This document shows, piece by piece, positions 24,763 to 33,176 of a DNA stretch of 64,000 nt. Within the stretch, counting starts at the first letter, position 1. The number at the start of each line of letters is the position of its first letter. The DNA lies in assembly GCA_036389155.1 (NCBI GenBank), contig DASVQN010000053.1, positions 62,001 through 126,000 on the forward strand. The letters are read 5' to 3'. Below the pieces are notes generated by a model that was not told the DNA's origin, did no database searches, and saw nothing but the letters and a program-made list of their open reading frames with translations. The stretch is from CADCVT01 sp036389155. Its GTDB lineage: Bacteria; Actinomycetota; Thermoleophilia; Solirubrobacterales; Solirubrobacteraceae. The position numbers were made by a program, and so were the translations under genes.

Positions 24763-26286
24763 ATGCGCACCCCCCGCCGGCGCCTCCTCCTGGCCGCCCT
24801 CACGCTCGCTGCCGTCGCCGGCGGCGCCCCCGCCGCCCATGCCGCCAGCGGCCTCAAGGCGGAGTACTTCGACTACACGGACCTCACCGGCAAGGTGGCC
24901 GAGCGCATCGACCCGACCGTGAACTTCGACTGGGGCGGGAGCGAGCCCGTCCCCGGCGTCGGCGACGACTTCTCCGCGCGCTGGACCGGCCTGATCACCC
25001 CGCCGGCGACGCGCACCTACACCTTCGTCACCCGGTCCGACGACGGCGTCCGCCTGTGGATCGACGGCGACCAGGTCATCGACGACTGGGCGCTGCACGC
25101 GGCGGCGGACCGCAGCGGGTCGATCGCGCTGCAGGCCGGACACGCGTACCCGATCCGGGTGGAGTACTTCGACGGCAGGAAGAACGCGTCCGTGACGCTG
25201 TCCTGGCGCTGGACGGGTCACGGGAAGGAGCTCGTCCCTGCGTCCGCGCTGTCGACCGAGCTCCCGCCCCCGCCGGACGACGACCCGGGCAGCGGCGGGC
25301 CGGGCGACGGCGGCGGCAGCGACCCCGGTGACGGAGGCGGCGACCCCGGCGACGGCGGCAGCGACCCCGGCGACGGCGGCGGCGACCCCGGCGACGGCGG
25401 CAGCGACCCCGGCGACGGCGGCAGCGATCCGGGCGACGGCGGCGGCGACCCGGGTGACGGCGGCGGCGGCGACGACACGGATCCCGACCCCACCCCCGGC
25501 GACGACGGCGGCGAGACGGGCGGCGGCAGCGGCGCCGGAAGCGGGGTCGGCATCGAGATGCCGAAGGCCGGCGGCGTGGCCGCGGTCGTAGTCCCGGCCG
25601 GCGGGACCTTCCTCCCCGAGATCGCGCCCATCGACCTGCTGGCCGGCGACGTGCCCTCGATCGTCTCCTACGGCGGGCCGCTCGAGCCGCCCGCCCCGCC
25701 TGTGGCCGGCGAGACCTTCAACGCCGCGCCGGACCCGGGCGCCGAGGTCCTCGTGCGGCGCCCGGCCGACGGCCAGCTCATCCCGCTCGAGCAGGGCGCG
25801 AGCCTCCCGGTCGGAACCCACGTCGACGCGCGCGCGGGCGGCGTCGACCTGCAGACCGCGCCGGCCGAGGGCGTCGACCGCCCGACGCAGGACATGCACT
25901 TCGAGGGCGGGATGTTCCGCGTCGGCCAGTCGAAGAAGGGCGAGAAGATCGTCGACATCGACCTGCTGCACGGCGAGTTCAAGGAGGCGTGCGGGCCGCT
26001 GTCGAAGGCCGAGCGCCGCGCGATCCGCCGCCGCGGCGCCGTCGCCCGCGCCGCGGGCACCGGTCGCAACCGCGTCCTGCGCCGCCTGTGGGGCAAGGGC
26101 AAGGGCCGCTTCCGCACCCGCGGGCGCCACGCCGCCGCGACCGTCCGCGGGACCTCGTGGTCGATCGCCGACCGCTGCGACGAGACCTCCGTGCGCGTGC
26201 ACGAGGGCGTCGTCGACGTCGAGAACCTGCTGACCGGCGCGACCGTGACGCTGACGGCCGGCGAGCGCTACGCCGTCCGCCCGTAG
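24763..26286 (+). CDS. Secreted PA14-FecR domain protein with DPGDGG repeats
   Basis: The 507-residue protein has a signal peptide (MRTPRRRLLLAALTLAAVAG, then APAAHA). A PA14 domain (about 30-165) begins GLKAEYFDYTDL and contains RSDDGVRLWIDGDQVIDDW, a carbohydrate-binding or adhesion fold. A spacer of seven near-identical DPGDGGx units follows. The C-terminal half ends in a FecR-like domain (TVRGTSWSIADR, VRVHEGVVDVENLLTG). It is probably surface-exposed. The ATG is chosen for the signal peptide; an upstream in-frame ATG at 24724 would spoil it. The end overlaps the aminotransferase gene by 19 bases, tail to tail. Confidence 0.85.
   Translation: MRTPRRRLLLAALTLAAVAGGAPAAHAASGLKAEYFDYTDLTGKVAERIDPTVNFDWGGSEPVPGVGDDFSARWTGLITPPATRTYTFVTRSDDGVRLWIDGDQVIDDWALHAAADRSGSIALQAGHAYPIRVEYFDGRKNASVTLSWRWTGHGKELVPASALSTELPPPPDDDPGSGGPGDGGGSDPGDGGGDPGDGGSDPGDGGGDPGDGGSDPGDGGSDPGDGGGDPGDGGGGDDTDPDPTPGDDGGETGGGSGAGSGVGIEMPKAGGVAAVVVPAGGTFLPEIAPIDLLAGDVPSIVSYGGPLEPPAPPVAGETFNAAPDPGAEVLVRRPADGQLIPLEQGASLPVGTHVDARAGGVDLQTAPAEGVDRPTQDMHFEGGMFRVGQSKKGEKIVDIDLLHGEFKEACGPLSKAERRAIRRRGAVARAAGTGRNRVLRRLWGKGKGRFRTRGRHAAATVRGTSWSIADRCDETSVRVHEGVVDVENLLTGATVTLTAGERYAVRP
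25321..25467 (+). repeat. Seven 21-bp tandem repeats in the PA14 gene
   Basis: Seven consecutive 21-base units of the type GACCCCGGCGACGGCGGCAGC code for DPGDGGS or DPGDGGG. Differences are mostly third-position or the final codon. The array makes an acidic, flexible spacer and is a likely site of length change. Confidence 0.9.
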
Positions 26287-27344
26287 GCGGCGGCGACCTC
26301 GCCGACCTGCTCGCGCGTCAGCGCGGGCCCCATCGGCAGCGCGAGGTGCGTGCGCGCCGCCTCGTCCGTTCCCGGCAGCGGCGAGGCCGGCGCCCAGCGC
26401 TCCATCGCCCGCTGGCGATGGACGGGCGTGCGGTAGTAGCCGCGCGACTGCACGCCGGCCGCGGCCAGCCGCTCCGCCGCCGCGTCGGCGTCGTCGTCGC
26501 GGATCACGTGCAGGTGCCACGCGGGGAGGATCCCCTCGGCGGTGCGGGGCCCGCGCAGCCCCTCCTCCTCGTACCAAGCGGCCACCTGGCGGCGCTGGTC
26601 GCACCATCCGTCGAGCTCGGGGAGCAGCACGCGCAGGACCGCCGCCTGCAGCTCGTCGAGGCGGCTGTTGTAGCCGACCTCCTCGTAGGTGACCTTGTCG
26701 CGCGAGCCGTGGAAGCGCAGCGTGCGCATCCGCTCGTCGAGCGCGGCGTCGCGGGTGACGACCGCGCCGCCGTCGCCGAAGGCGCCGAGGTTCTTCGAGG
26801 GGTAGAACGAGAACGTCCCGACCGTGCCGAGGGTTCCCGCGCGCGAGCCGTCCGGCGCCCGCGCACCGGCCGCCTGCGCTGCGTCCTCGACGACCGGCAG
26901 CCCCACCTCCGCCTCGATCTCGGCGACGGGCGCGACGTTGCCGAACAGGTCGACGGCGATCACCGCCTTCGTCCGCGGCGTCACGGCCGCGCGCACCGTC
27001 TCGGGCGTGACGCACATCGTCTCCGGATCGACGTCGCAGAACACGGGCGCGGCTCCGGTCGGCGGGATGGCCTCGGCGCTCGCGTAGAAGGTGAACGAGG
27101 GCACGACGACCTCGTCGCCGGGGCCGACGCCGAGGGCGCGAAGCGCGATCGTGATCGCCTCCGTCCCGTTGGCGACGCCGGCCACGTGCGGGGCGCCCAG
27201 CCACGTCGCGAAGTCGCGCTCGAACGCAGCGACCTCGGGCCCGAGCACGTACTGCCCGCCGTCGACGACGGCCTCGATCACGGCCAGGATCCGCGGCCGG
27301 AGCGGCCGCAGGGGCGTCTGCGTGTCGAAGAGCGGGACGGCCAT
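26268..27344 (-). CDS. DegT/DnrJ/EryC1-family sugar aminotransferase
   Basis: This 358-residue PLP enzyme transfers an amino group to a keto-sugar nucleotide, the step after a CapD/PglF dehydratase. Seen: NGTEAITIALRALGVGPGDEVVVPSFTF, EDAAQAAGA, and the PLP lysine K184 in FSFYPSKNLGAFGDGG. The C-terminal RGYYRTPVHRQ fits the family. Length is normal. ATG 27344 has TACCCT 6 bases upstream. It diverges from the DedA gene. With the dehydratase at 20.9-22.8 kb it could make an amino sugar for surface or flagellar glycans. Confidence 0.93.
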   Translation of the reverse strand: MAVPLFDTQTPLRPLRPRILAVIEAVVDGGQYVLGPEVAAFERDFATWLGAPHVAGVANGTEAITIALRALGVGPGDEVVVPSFTFYASAEAIPPTGAAPVFCDVDPETMCVTPETVRAAVTPRTKAVIAVDLFGNVAPVAEIEAEVGLPVVEDAAQAAGARAPDGSRAGTLGTVGTFSFYPSKNLGAFGDGGAVVTRDAALDERMRTLRFHGSRDKVTYEEVGYNSRLDELQAAVLRVLLPELDGWCDQRRQVAAWYEEEGLRGPRTAEGILPAWHLHVIRDDDADAAAERLAAAGVQSRGYYRTPVHRQRAMERWAPASPLPGTDEAARTHLALPMGPALTREQVGEVAAAYGRTA

Positions 27345-27350
27345 CGCGAA

Positions 27351-27368
27351 AGGGTAGGCCGCTACCCT
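27351..27368. promoter_or_regulatory. Divergent -10 boxes as an inverted repeat
   Basis: AGGGTA (27351-27356) and TACCCT (27363-27368) form a 6-bp inverted repeat. On the minus strand TACCCT sits 6 bases before ATG 27344; on the plus strand TACCCT sits 8 bases before GTG 27377. Both genes therefore seem to start without a leader. The repeat could also be a protein-binding site. Confidence 0.5.
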
Positions 27369-27376
27369 CGGCCGTC

Positions 27377-28045
27377 GTGCTCGCTGCGACATCTCTCGTC
27401 CTCGCGTCCATCACCGACCCGCTCGTCAACTTCGCCGTCGACGTCATCGACGAGCTCGGGCTGGCGGGGATCTTCGTGCTCATGGCGCTCGAGAGCGCGT
27501 GCATCCCTATCCCCTCCGAGGCGACGATGCTGTTCGCCGGCTTCAACGTCAGCGAGGGGCACTACAGCCTCGTCGTCGTGACGCTCGTCGGGACGTTCGC
27601 CAACCTCGTCGGGTCGTGGGTCGCCTACGCCATCGGCTACTACGGGCGCGTGGACATCCTCGAGAAGCACGGCAGGAAGCTCCACATCAAGCCCGAGCAC
27701 CTGCGCTGGGCGGATCGGTGGTTCGAGAAGCACGGCGACGTGACGGTCCTCGTCACGCGCATGCTGCCGATCATCCGCACCTTCATCTCGCTGCCGGCCG
27801 GCGTCGCGCGCATGCCGTTCTGGCGCTTCAGCCTGTTCACCGTGATCGGGTGCCTGCCGTGGGTGTTCCTCCTCGCCTTCATCGGCCAGCAGGTGGGCGC
27901 GAACTGGGAGGACTGGAAGGACTCGCTGCACTACGTCGACTACGCGGTCGCCGCCGCCATCGTCGCGGGCATCGCGTACCTCGTGATCCGCAACCGGCGC
28001 AGCCGCGGTCGCGGCTCCGAGCCGGCGGCGGATGCGACCGGCTAG
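27377..28045 (+). CDS. DedA-family membrane protein
   Basis: The 222-residue membrane protein shows the DedA signatures ESACIPIPSEATMLFAG near the start, an internal FxxLVGSWVAYAIGYYGR, and RMLPIIRTFISLPAGVARMPFWRF (the R...P motif). DedA relatives act as lipid-carrier flippases, including for undecaprenyl phosphate. The next gene encodes an UppP-like phosphatase and overlaps by 14 bases, which supports a shared role in recycling undecaprenyl phosphate. Confidence 0.92.
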   Translation: MLAATSLVLASITDPLVNFAVDVIDELGLAGIFVLMALESACIPIPSEATMLFAGFNVSEGHYSLVVVTLVGTFANLVGSWVAYAIGYYGRVDILEKHGRKLHIKPEHLRWADRWFEKHGDVTVLVTRMLPIIRTFISLPAGVARMPFWRFSLFTVIGCLPWVFLLAFIGQQVGANWEDWKDSLHYVDYAVAAAIVAGIAYLVIRNRRSRGRGSEPAADATG

Positions 28046-28778
28046 AGCGCTCGCGCTCGGCCTGCTCCACGGCCCGGCGGAGCTGCTGCCGGTCTCGTCG
28101 AGCGCGCATGCCGCGCTGCTGCTCCAGGGGCTCGAGCCCGAGCGGCGCAAGGAGGTCGAGGTCGCGCTGCACGCCGGGACGCTCCTCGCCCTCGGCCCCC
28201 CATCCCCCGCGGCGTGGCTCGTCGTGGCCACCGCCCCGCCCGCCCTCGCGGGTGCGCGCTTCGAGCGCGCGATCGAGCAGAGGCTCGGAGGCCCGCGGAG
28301 CATCGCGGCCGGGCTCGTCGCCGGAGGGGCCGCGATGGTGGTCGCGGACCGCGCGTCGCAGCACCGCAGAAGCCCCTCCATCGGCGACGCGGCGCTGCTC
28401 GGCCTCGCGCAGGCGGCGGCGCTCATGCCGGGCGTCTCGCGCCACGGCGCCGCGCTCACGGCTCTCCGCGCCCGGGGGTTCGCTCGCCCGGACGCCCACA
28501 CCATCTCTCGTGAGGCCTCGAAGCCGGTCCTGGCGGGCGCGACGGCGCTGAAGGGGTGGCGGCTGGCGCGGCGGGTGGCCGCGGCGCGGACGGCGCCGGC
28601 GCCGCGGGGGGCGGCGGGCGACGTCGCGACCCTCGCCCTCGCCGCGGCGGGCTCCGCCCTCTCCACGCGCCTCGCGGCGCGGGCCCTCGCCGGCCGCGGC
28701 GTCGAGGCGCCACTGTGGCCGTTCGCCGCCTACCGCGTCGCGCTCGCCGCGGTCGTCGTGGCGCGCGCCTCTACTTGA
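28032..28778 (+). CDS. uppP: UppP-like undecaprenyl-diphosphatase
   Basis: The 248-residue membrane protein carries the two UppP/BacA motifs: AELLPVSSSAHAALLL near the N-terminus and MPGVSRHGAALTALRARGF later. UppP removes a phosphate from undecaprenyl diphosphate so the lipid carrier can be reused. Of the two acidic positions in the first motif only E17 is kept; the earlier one (usually Gln or Glu in the QG/EG pair) is His13. The protein is somewhat shorter than the usual 265-280 residues. It is coupled to dedA. Confidence 0.85.
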   Translation: MRPARALALGLLHGPAELLPVSSSAHAALLLQGLEPERRKEVEVALHAGTLLALGPPSPAAWLVVATAPPALAGARFERAIEQRLGGPRSIAAGLVAGGAAMVVADRASQHRRSPSIGDAALLGLAQAAALMPGVSRHGAALTALRARGFARPDAHTISREASKPVLAGATALKGWRLARRVAAARTAPAPRGAAGDVATLALAAAGSALSTRLAARALAGRGVEAPLWPFAAYRVALAAVVVARAST

Positions 28779-31700
28779 AGCGGAACAGCGTCTTGTGCGT
28801 CGTGCCGTCGTTCAGCGCGACGGTCAGCTCGCGGCACGTGTTCCTCCACGCCGCCTGCGTCTGGAACGCCCACACGTAGGTCCCGCTGATGTAGCGCAGC
28901 CCGGACCACGTCGACGGCAGCGACCAGTTGACCGCGTCCTTCTTGCCCGAGCAGTTGCCGGGCGCGGTCGTCGGCGTCCCGGCGAGGACGCCGAGGCCGC
29001 GGTCGCCGTTGAGGCGGAACAGGATCGGCGCGACGTCGCCGCCGTCGATCGTGTTGACGTCGACGTTGGAGACCGGGTCGAGGAAGCCGTCCCAGTCGTA
29101 GATGACGCGGTAGGTGCACGACGCCGCCGCGGCGACGTGCCCGACGCGGTCGGCGACCGTCGGCGCCGAGACCGTGAATGTCCCGACGGCGGCGGTGGCC
29201 AGCGCGACCGTGCCGCTCGCCGGACCGCTGAGGCCCGAGCCGGTGTCGCTCGCGCTCCACGCCGCGGTGGCGCTCGAGTCCTGGATCACGTCGCCGGCCG
29301 GGCAGGCGATGGCGGCGCTCGGCGTGGTCGTGTCGACGCGCACGGTGCGCGAGGCGCTCGCCGACGTGTTGCCGGCGCGGTCGCGGACGGTGCCGCTCGC
29401 CGTGAACGTCCCGGCGGCCGAGTACGTGGAGCCGGCGGGCAGCGTCGCCGGGTTGACGCCGCTGCCCGGCGAGCCGTCGGGCAGGTCGGGGTCGCCGGCG
29501 CCGTTGAAGCTGACGGTGACGGTGTCGCGGAACCACCCGCCCGCGGCGTCCTCGGGCCGGTCGGTCGCGATCGACGGCGGGTTCGGCGCGGTGCGGTCGA
29601 CGACCACCGCCGCGGAGTCGTCGGAGGGCGTCGGGTCGAAGACGGGGTCGTCGATGCGCACGCGGAACGTCCACGTGCCCTGGGCCAGCGGGGAGCCGGC
29701 GGGAGTCGAGTACGACTCGCCGGCGGTGCGGACGACCTGCGTCCACCCCGCGTCGTTCGCGTCGCGCCCCTCCAGCACGTACGCGGCGGGCGCGGGAGCG
29801 CCGGCGGGCCGCGACCACGTGAGGGTCACCGCGCCGGTGCCCGGTGACGTGCCGCCCGTGAGCACGGGCGCGCCCGGGCGGCGGTGCACGACCGGCACCG
29901 AGCAGGAGCGGCTCGTCTGGTGGCCGACGTTGTCCGCAACGGTGAGCGACAGCGTGCGCGTGCCCGTCGTCGCCGTGTCGATGGCGAGCGTCGCCGGGGC
30001 GGGCGCGTCGAGCCCGGAGCCGGCACCGTCGCTCGCGTCGACCACGACGTGCGCGATCGCGCCGACGTGCGCGAGCGGCGGGCAGGTGAGCGTCAGCGAC
30101 GGCGCGTCGGCGTCGACGCGCACGAGCTTCGTCGTGATGGCCTGGTTGCCGGCGCGGTCGCGCAGGCGCGCCTCTGCCGTGTGCGTGCCGGTGGTCGTGA
30201 GCGAGAGCGGCCCGGGGAGCGTCGCCGGGTCGACCCCGCTGCCGGGCGACCCGTCGACGAGGGCGGGGTCGCCGTCGTCGAACCAGGTGCCGGTCGCGCG
30301 GTCGCGGTACCACTCGGCGCCGCCGGACGACGTCCACGCCGGCGAGCCGTCGAGGACGAGCCGCGCGGGCCGCGGCGGCGTGCGGTCGACGCTGATCGGC
30401 GCGGACACCGGCGACGGGTCGCTCTGCGCCCCGGCCGACTGCGCGATCACGCGGTAGCGCAGCGTCCCCTCCGGCTGACCGCCGAGCGTCGCGCGCGGCT
30501 CGACCGGCCGCGACACGACGTGCCAGACGCCGTCGCCGGCGCTGTACTGGACGATGTAGCCGTCCGCGGGAACGGGGACCGCCGGGGACGGATCCCACTC
30601 GAGGTCGACGCTGATCCGCGGGTCGGCCGTCGAGGTCAGGCGCGGCACCCCGGGAGGCGCCGGGCGCCCGGACGCCGTGACCGGCCCGCTGGAGGCCTCG
30701 AGCGAGTCGCCGCCGGGCCCGGTCGCGACGACGCGGCAGGTCAGCACGTGGCCGTCGTCGCGCGCGGTGACCAGGTACGACCACTCGCCGCCGACGATCA
30801 CGTCGTCGCGGTACCAGAGCTGGCGGAAGTTCGAGGGGCTGCCGCTCCACTCGCCCGGGTCGCAGAAGACCTGGTGGCCGGGCGTCGCGATGCCGCGCGC
30901 GACCGGCGGCGAGGTGTTGACCGGCTTCGGCGGGCGCTGGTCGGGTCGCACGTCCGAGGTGCCGCCGCAGCCGCCCCTGGCCAGCTCGGCGTCCGCGGCG
31001 TCGTAGTGCGCCGCGATGCGCGACGCGCTGAGCACGCCCTCGTACAGCGCGATCTCGTCCATGCAGAAGCCGGGGTTGCCGGCGTCGCCGCCGCCGATGA
31101 TGGCCACCGGGTTGTCGGTGCCGAACATCGGCGAGTCGTTGGGCTCGGGCTTGACGACCAGCAGCGCGCCGTCGCGGTACACGCGGATCTCGTTGGCGGC
31201 TGCGTCCTTCGTGATCACGACGTGGTGCCATGCGCGGTCGTTCCAGAAGTTGTCGAGGAACGTCACGACCCCGAACGGCAGGACGCCCAGCTCCTCGCCC
31301 TGGAAGTACAGCCCGAACCGGCCGCCCTGGACCCACTCGTTGAGCTGGCTCGCGTTCTCGGCGGTGAACTTCACCCACGACTCGACGCTGAGGCTTTCGG
31401 TGCCCGGCGCTGGCACGACGAAGCCGTGCGTGCGCGGCCGCATGGACAGGTTGCGCTGCTCGCTCGTGATCGGCCCGGGCGCGCGGTCGATCCCGCCGAG
31501 CTGCATGGAGCCGTGGCGGCCGTTGGCCGACGAGTCCAGGACGTCCATGGAGTGGCTGCCGTCGGGGAGCCACGGGCGGTCCTCGAGGCGGTAGTACGAC
31601 CACGGGTGGTCGGCGAGCACCGCCGAGGTGTACGGGCCGCCGGTCAGCGGCGCGCGGACCTTCCCGGGCGTCGCCGCGTCGGCCGCCGTCCGCGCCGCGG

Positions 31701-32394
31701 CGTGGGCGGCGATCGCGGCGTCCGGCAGCGCGCGGTCGTACATCGCGACCTCGTCGAACGTGCGCGGCATCGGCTTCGTGAAGACGCGCCCTCCGCCCCA
31801 CCCGACGAGGACGTGGTCGCCGTCGCCGCGCACGTAGTCGCAGTCGTCGCTCGCGAACTGCACGCCGTCGACGAAGGTCTCGACGCGCTGGGCGGTGATG
31901 CGCTGGGCGACGTGGTGCCACCGCCCGTCGGTGACGTGGGGGCCGAAGGTCCAGTGCTTGTTCGCGCACCCGGCGTAGATGCTTCCGTCGTAGACCCAGA
32001 CGCCCCACTTGAAGTTGATCTCGATGAGGCTCTCGTAGTTCTGGCCGTCGAAGCCCGCCGGGATCCTGAACCACGTCTCGTAGGTCGCGTCGGTCTCTGG
32101 GCCGACCGGCGGACCCAGGTCGATCAGCGAGCGGAACGCCGCGGTGACGCCGCGCGAGCCGGCCACCGCGCCGTCCTCGTCGAGCAGCGGGTGGTTCGTG
32201 TAGCGCGCGCGCTGCCCGCCGGCGACCTCGTTGCGCGCGAGCGGACCCGAGGCCTCGTCCAGGCGCCAGTAGCCGCTCGGGTGATCGCCCATGACCATGC
32301 TGCGGTAGGACGTCGCGTCCGCGTTCGCGGCAGCGGGCACCACGAGGATCGCGAGGAGGGCACAGAGCAGGGTGAGACGTATTGACTGGCGCAT
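28771..32394 (-). CDS. Large secreted LamG / Ig-like / PxKF surface protein
   Basis: This 1207-residue protein has a signal peptide (RQSIRLTLLCALLAILVV, then AANA). Two LamG/concanavalin-like domains follow (about 28-235 and 255-470), both with the YWRLDE/YYRLED and TDGRWHHVA/NDRAWHHVV motifs. The middle holds several Ig or fibronectin-type repeats, each ending in a VDRTxPxxP or RDRAGN signature. The C-terminal 110 residues (DWDGFLDPV ... FRLNGDRGLGVLAG) are a PxKF domain. It has no recognised catalytic motif and is probably an adhesin or matrix protein. It ends 8 bases inside uppP, tail to tail. No clear ribosome binding site precedes ATG 32394. Confidence 0.85.
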   Translation of the reverse strand: MRQSIRLTLLCALLAILVVPAAANADATSYRSMVMGDHPSGYWRLDEASGPLARNEVAGGQRARYTNHPLLDEDGAVAGSRGVTAAFRSLIDLGPPVGPETDATYETWFRIPAGFDGQNYESLIEINFKWGVWVYDGSIYAGCANKHWTFGPHVTDGRWHHVAQRITAQRVETFVDGVQFASDDCDYVRGDGDHVLVGWGGGRVFTKPMPRTFDEVAMYDRALPDAAIAAHAAARTAADAATPGKVRAPLTGGPYTSAVLADHPWSYYRLEDRPWLPDGSHSMDVLDSSANGRHGSMQLGGIDRAPGPITSEQRNLSMRPRTHGFVVPAPGTESLSVESWVKFTAENASQLNEWVQGGRFGLYFQGEELGVLPFGVVTFLDNFWNDRAWHHVVITKDAAANEIRVYRDGALLVVKPEPNDSPMFGTDNPVAIIGGGDAGNPGFCMDEIALYEGVLSASRIAAHYDAADAELARGGCGGTSDVRPDQRPPKPVNTSPPVARGIATPGHQVFCDPGEWSGSPSNFRQLWYRDDVIVGGEWSYLVTARDDGHVLTCRVVATGPGGDSLEASSGPVTASGRPAPPGVPRLTSTADPRISVDLEWDPSPAVPVPADGYIVQYSAGDGVWHVVSRPVEPRATLGGQPEGTLRYRVIAQSAGAQSDPSPVSAPISVDRTPPRPARLVLDGSPAWTSSGGAEWYRDRATGTWFDDGDPALVDGSPGSGVDPATLPGPLSLTTTGTHTAEARLRDRAGNQAITTKLVRVDADAPSLTLTCPPLAHVGAIAHVVVDASDGAGSGLDAPAPATLAIDTATTGTRTLSLTVADNVGHQTSRSCSVPVVHRRPGAPVLTGGTSPGTGAVTLTWSRPAGAPAPAAYVLEGRDANDAGWTQVVRTAGESYSTPAGSPLAQGTWTFRVRIDDPVFDPTPSDDSAAVVVDRTAPNPPSIATDRPEDAAGGWFRDTVTVSFNGAGDPDLPDGSPGSGVNPATLPAGSTYSAAGTFTASGTVRDRAGNTSASASRTVRVDTTTPSAAIACPAGDVIQDSSATAAWSASDTGSGLSGPASGTVALATAAVGTFTVSAPTVADRVGHVAAAASCTYRVIYDWDGFLDPVSNVDVNTIDGGDVAPILFRLNGDRGLGVLAGTPTTAPGNCSGKKDAVNWSLPSTWSGLRYISGTYVWAFQTQAAWRNTCRELTVALNDGTTHKTLFRFK

Positions 32395-32464
32395 TCGCGC
32401 TAAGCATCGGCGCAGCACGCACCGAAAGTCAGTCGGACATCCGTCCAGTGCTCTGCGCACGTGC

Positions 32465-33082
32465 TCAGCCGAGCCGGACGTAGCCGGTCGCGCCGCCGCC
32501 GTCGGGGCCGTACGTCCGGCGCGACACCCTGTCGGACGAGTTGCCCTCGATGGTCTGGATGCTCCCGTCGGGCAGGACGTTCTCGACCATGCCGATGTGG
32601 CGCCCGCCCCAGACGATGATGTCGCCCGGCTGCGGAGTGCTTCCGGCGGGCAGCGCGCGGCCGGTCCGCTCGCCCCACGCGTACAGCGCGGACACGGACG
32701 CGAAGCCCTGGCCCTGCTCGCCGACGGGCGCCCCGGCCTGCTTGGCCGCCCACGACACGAAGTACGCGCACCACGGGCCCACGCCGCCGCCTGCGGTGGC
32801 GGAGCGGTACTCGGCGATCCGCGGCGAGTCGTTGCTGCCGGGCGGCTGCTCGGCCTGGCCGACCTCCGCCTGCGCGGCGGCGAGCATCCGCTGGCCGGGG
32901 CTGCCGCCCGCGGCCTGGTTCCAGCCGAGCGGCGCGGCGGCGGGCGCGCCGGCGGTCGCCGTGGCCTGGTTCAGCGCGGTCCCGAACGTCGTGGCCGGAG
33001 GAGGCGGCGGCGCCTCCACCGTGGGTGGAGCGAGCATGCCGTTGATCTCGGCGATGCGGGACATCACGCTCTCGACGCTCAT
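32465..33082 (-). CDS. CHAP-domain peptidoglycan hydrolase of the flagellar region
   Basis: The 205-residue protein has a short N-terminal motif (RIAEINGMLAP), a Pro/Ala-rich linker and a CHAP domain that cleaves peptidoglycan. The active-site Cys is in GVGPWCAYFVSW, the His in GGRHIGMVENV and the polar third residue in EGNSSD. There is no signal peptide. Its N-terminal motif is shared with the flagellar transglycosylase at 51902-52513, which suggests export through the flagellar secretion system. It may open the wall for the growing rod or cap. A sigma-28-like promoter lies 9 bases before the ATG. Confidence 0.85.
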   Translation of the reverse strand: MSVESVMSRIAEINGMLAPPTVEAPPPPPATTFGTALNQATATAGAPAAAPLGWNQAAGGSPGQRMLAAAQAEVGQAEQPPGSNDSPRIAEYRSATAGGGVGPWCAYFVSWAAKQAGAPVGEQGQGFASVSALYAWGERTGRALPAGSTPQPGDIIVWGGRHIGMVENVLPDGSIQTIEGNSSDRVSRRTYGPDGGGATGYVRLG

Positions 33083-33091
33083 CGCCCCGGT

Positions 33092-33118
33092 TCATCGGAC
33101 GCCGCGCGCGGTTCTGAA
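33092..33118 (-). promoter_or_regulatory. Sigma-28-like promoter of the CHAP gene
   Basis: TTCA (33118-33115), 15 bases, then TCCGATGA (33099-33092), ending 9 bases before ATG 33082. The second box matches 6 of 8 bases of the FliA consensus GCCGATAA, and is identical to that of the flgB promoter; the first box is weak. The message would be nearly leaderless. Confidence 0.45.
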
Positions 33119-33124
33119 ACGCGA

Positions 33125-33148
33125 GCGGGCGGCCCGGAGGCCGCCCGC
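33125..33148 (-). terminator. Terminator hairpin after flagellin 1
   Basis: GCGGGCGGCC and GGCCGCCCGC form a perfect 10-bp stem with a 4-base loop, 28 bases past the flagellin stop. Only a short TTT follows. The same hairpin, with one loop base changed, follows flagellin 2. Confidence 0.75.
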
Positions 33149-33176
33149 AAGCGTGTGAGCGTGATGTGCGGCGGCG

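Noticed and set aside
25321..25467. Regular 21-base repeats that might suggest a CRISPR-like array
   Set aside because: There are no spacers; the units are contiguous, in frame and code for a DPGDGG linker.
32404..32430. GCCGATGC box 9 bases before the LamG protein start, like the CHAP and motA sites
   Set aside because: The upstream box is GACT, matching almost nothing of TAAA, so I do not claim a sigma-28 promoter here.
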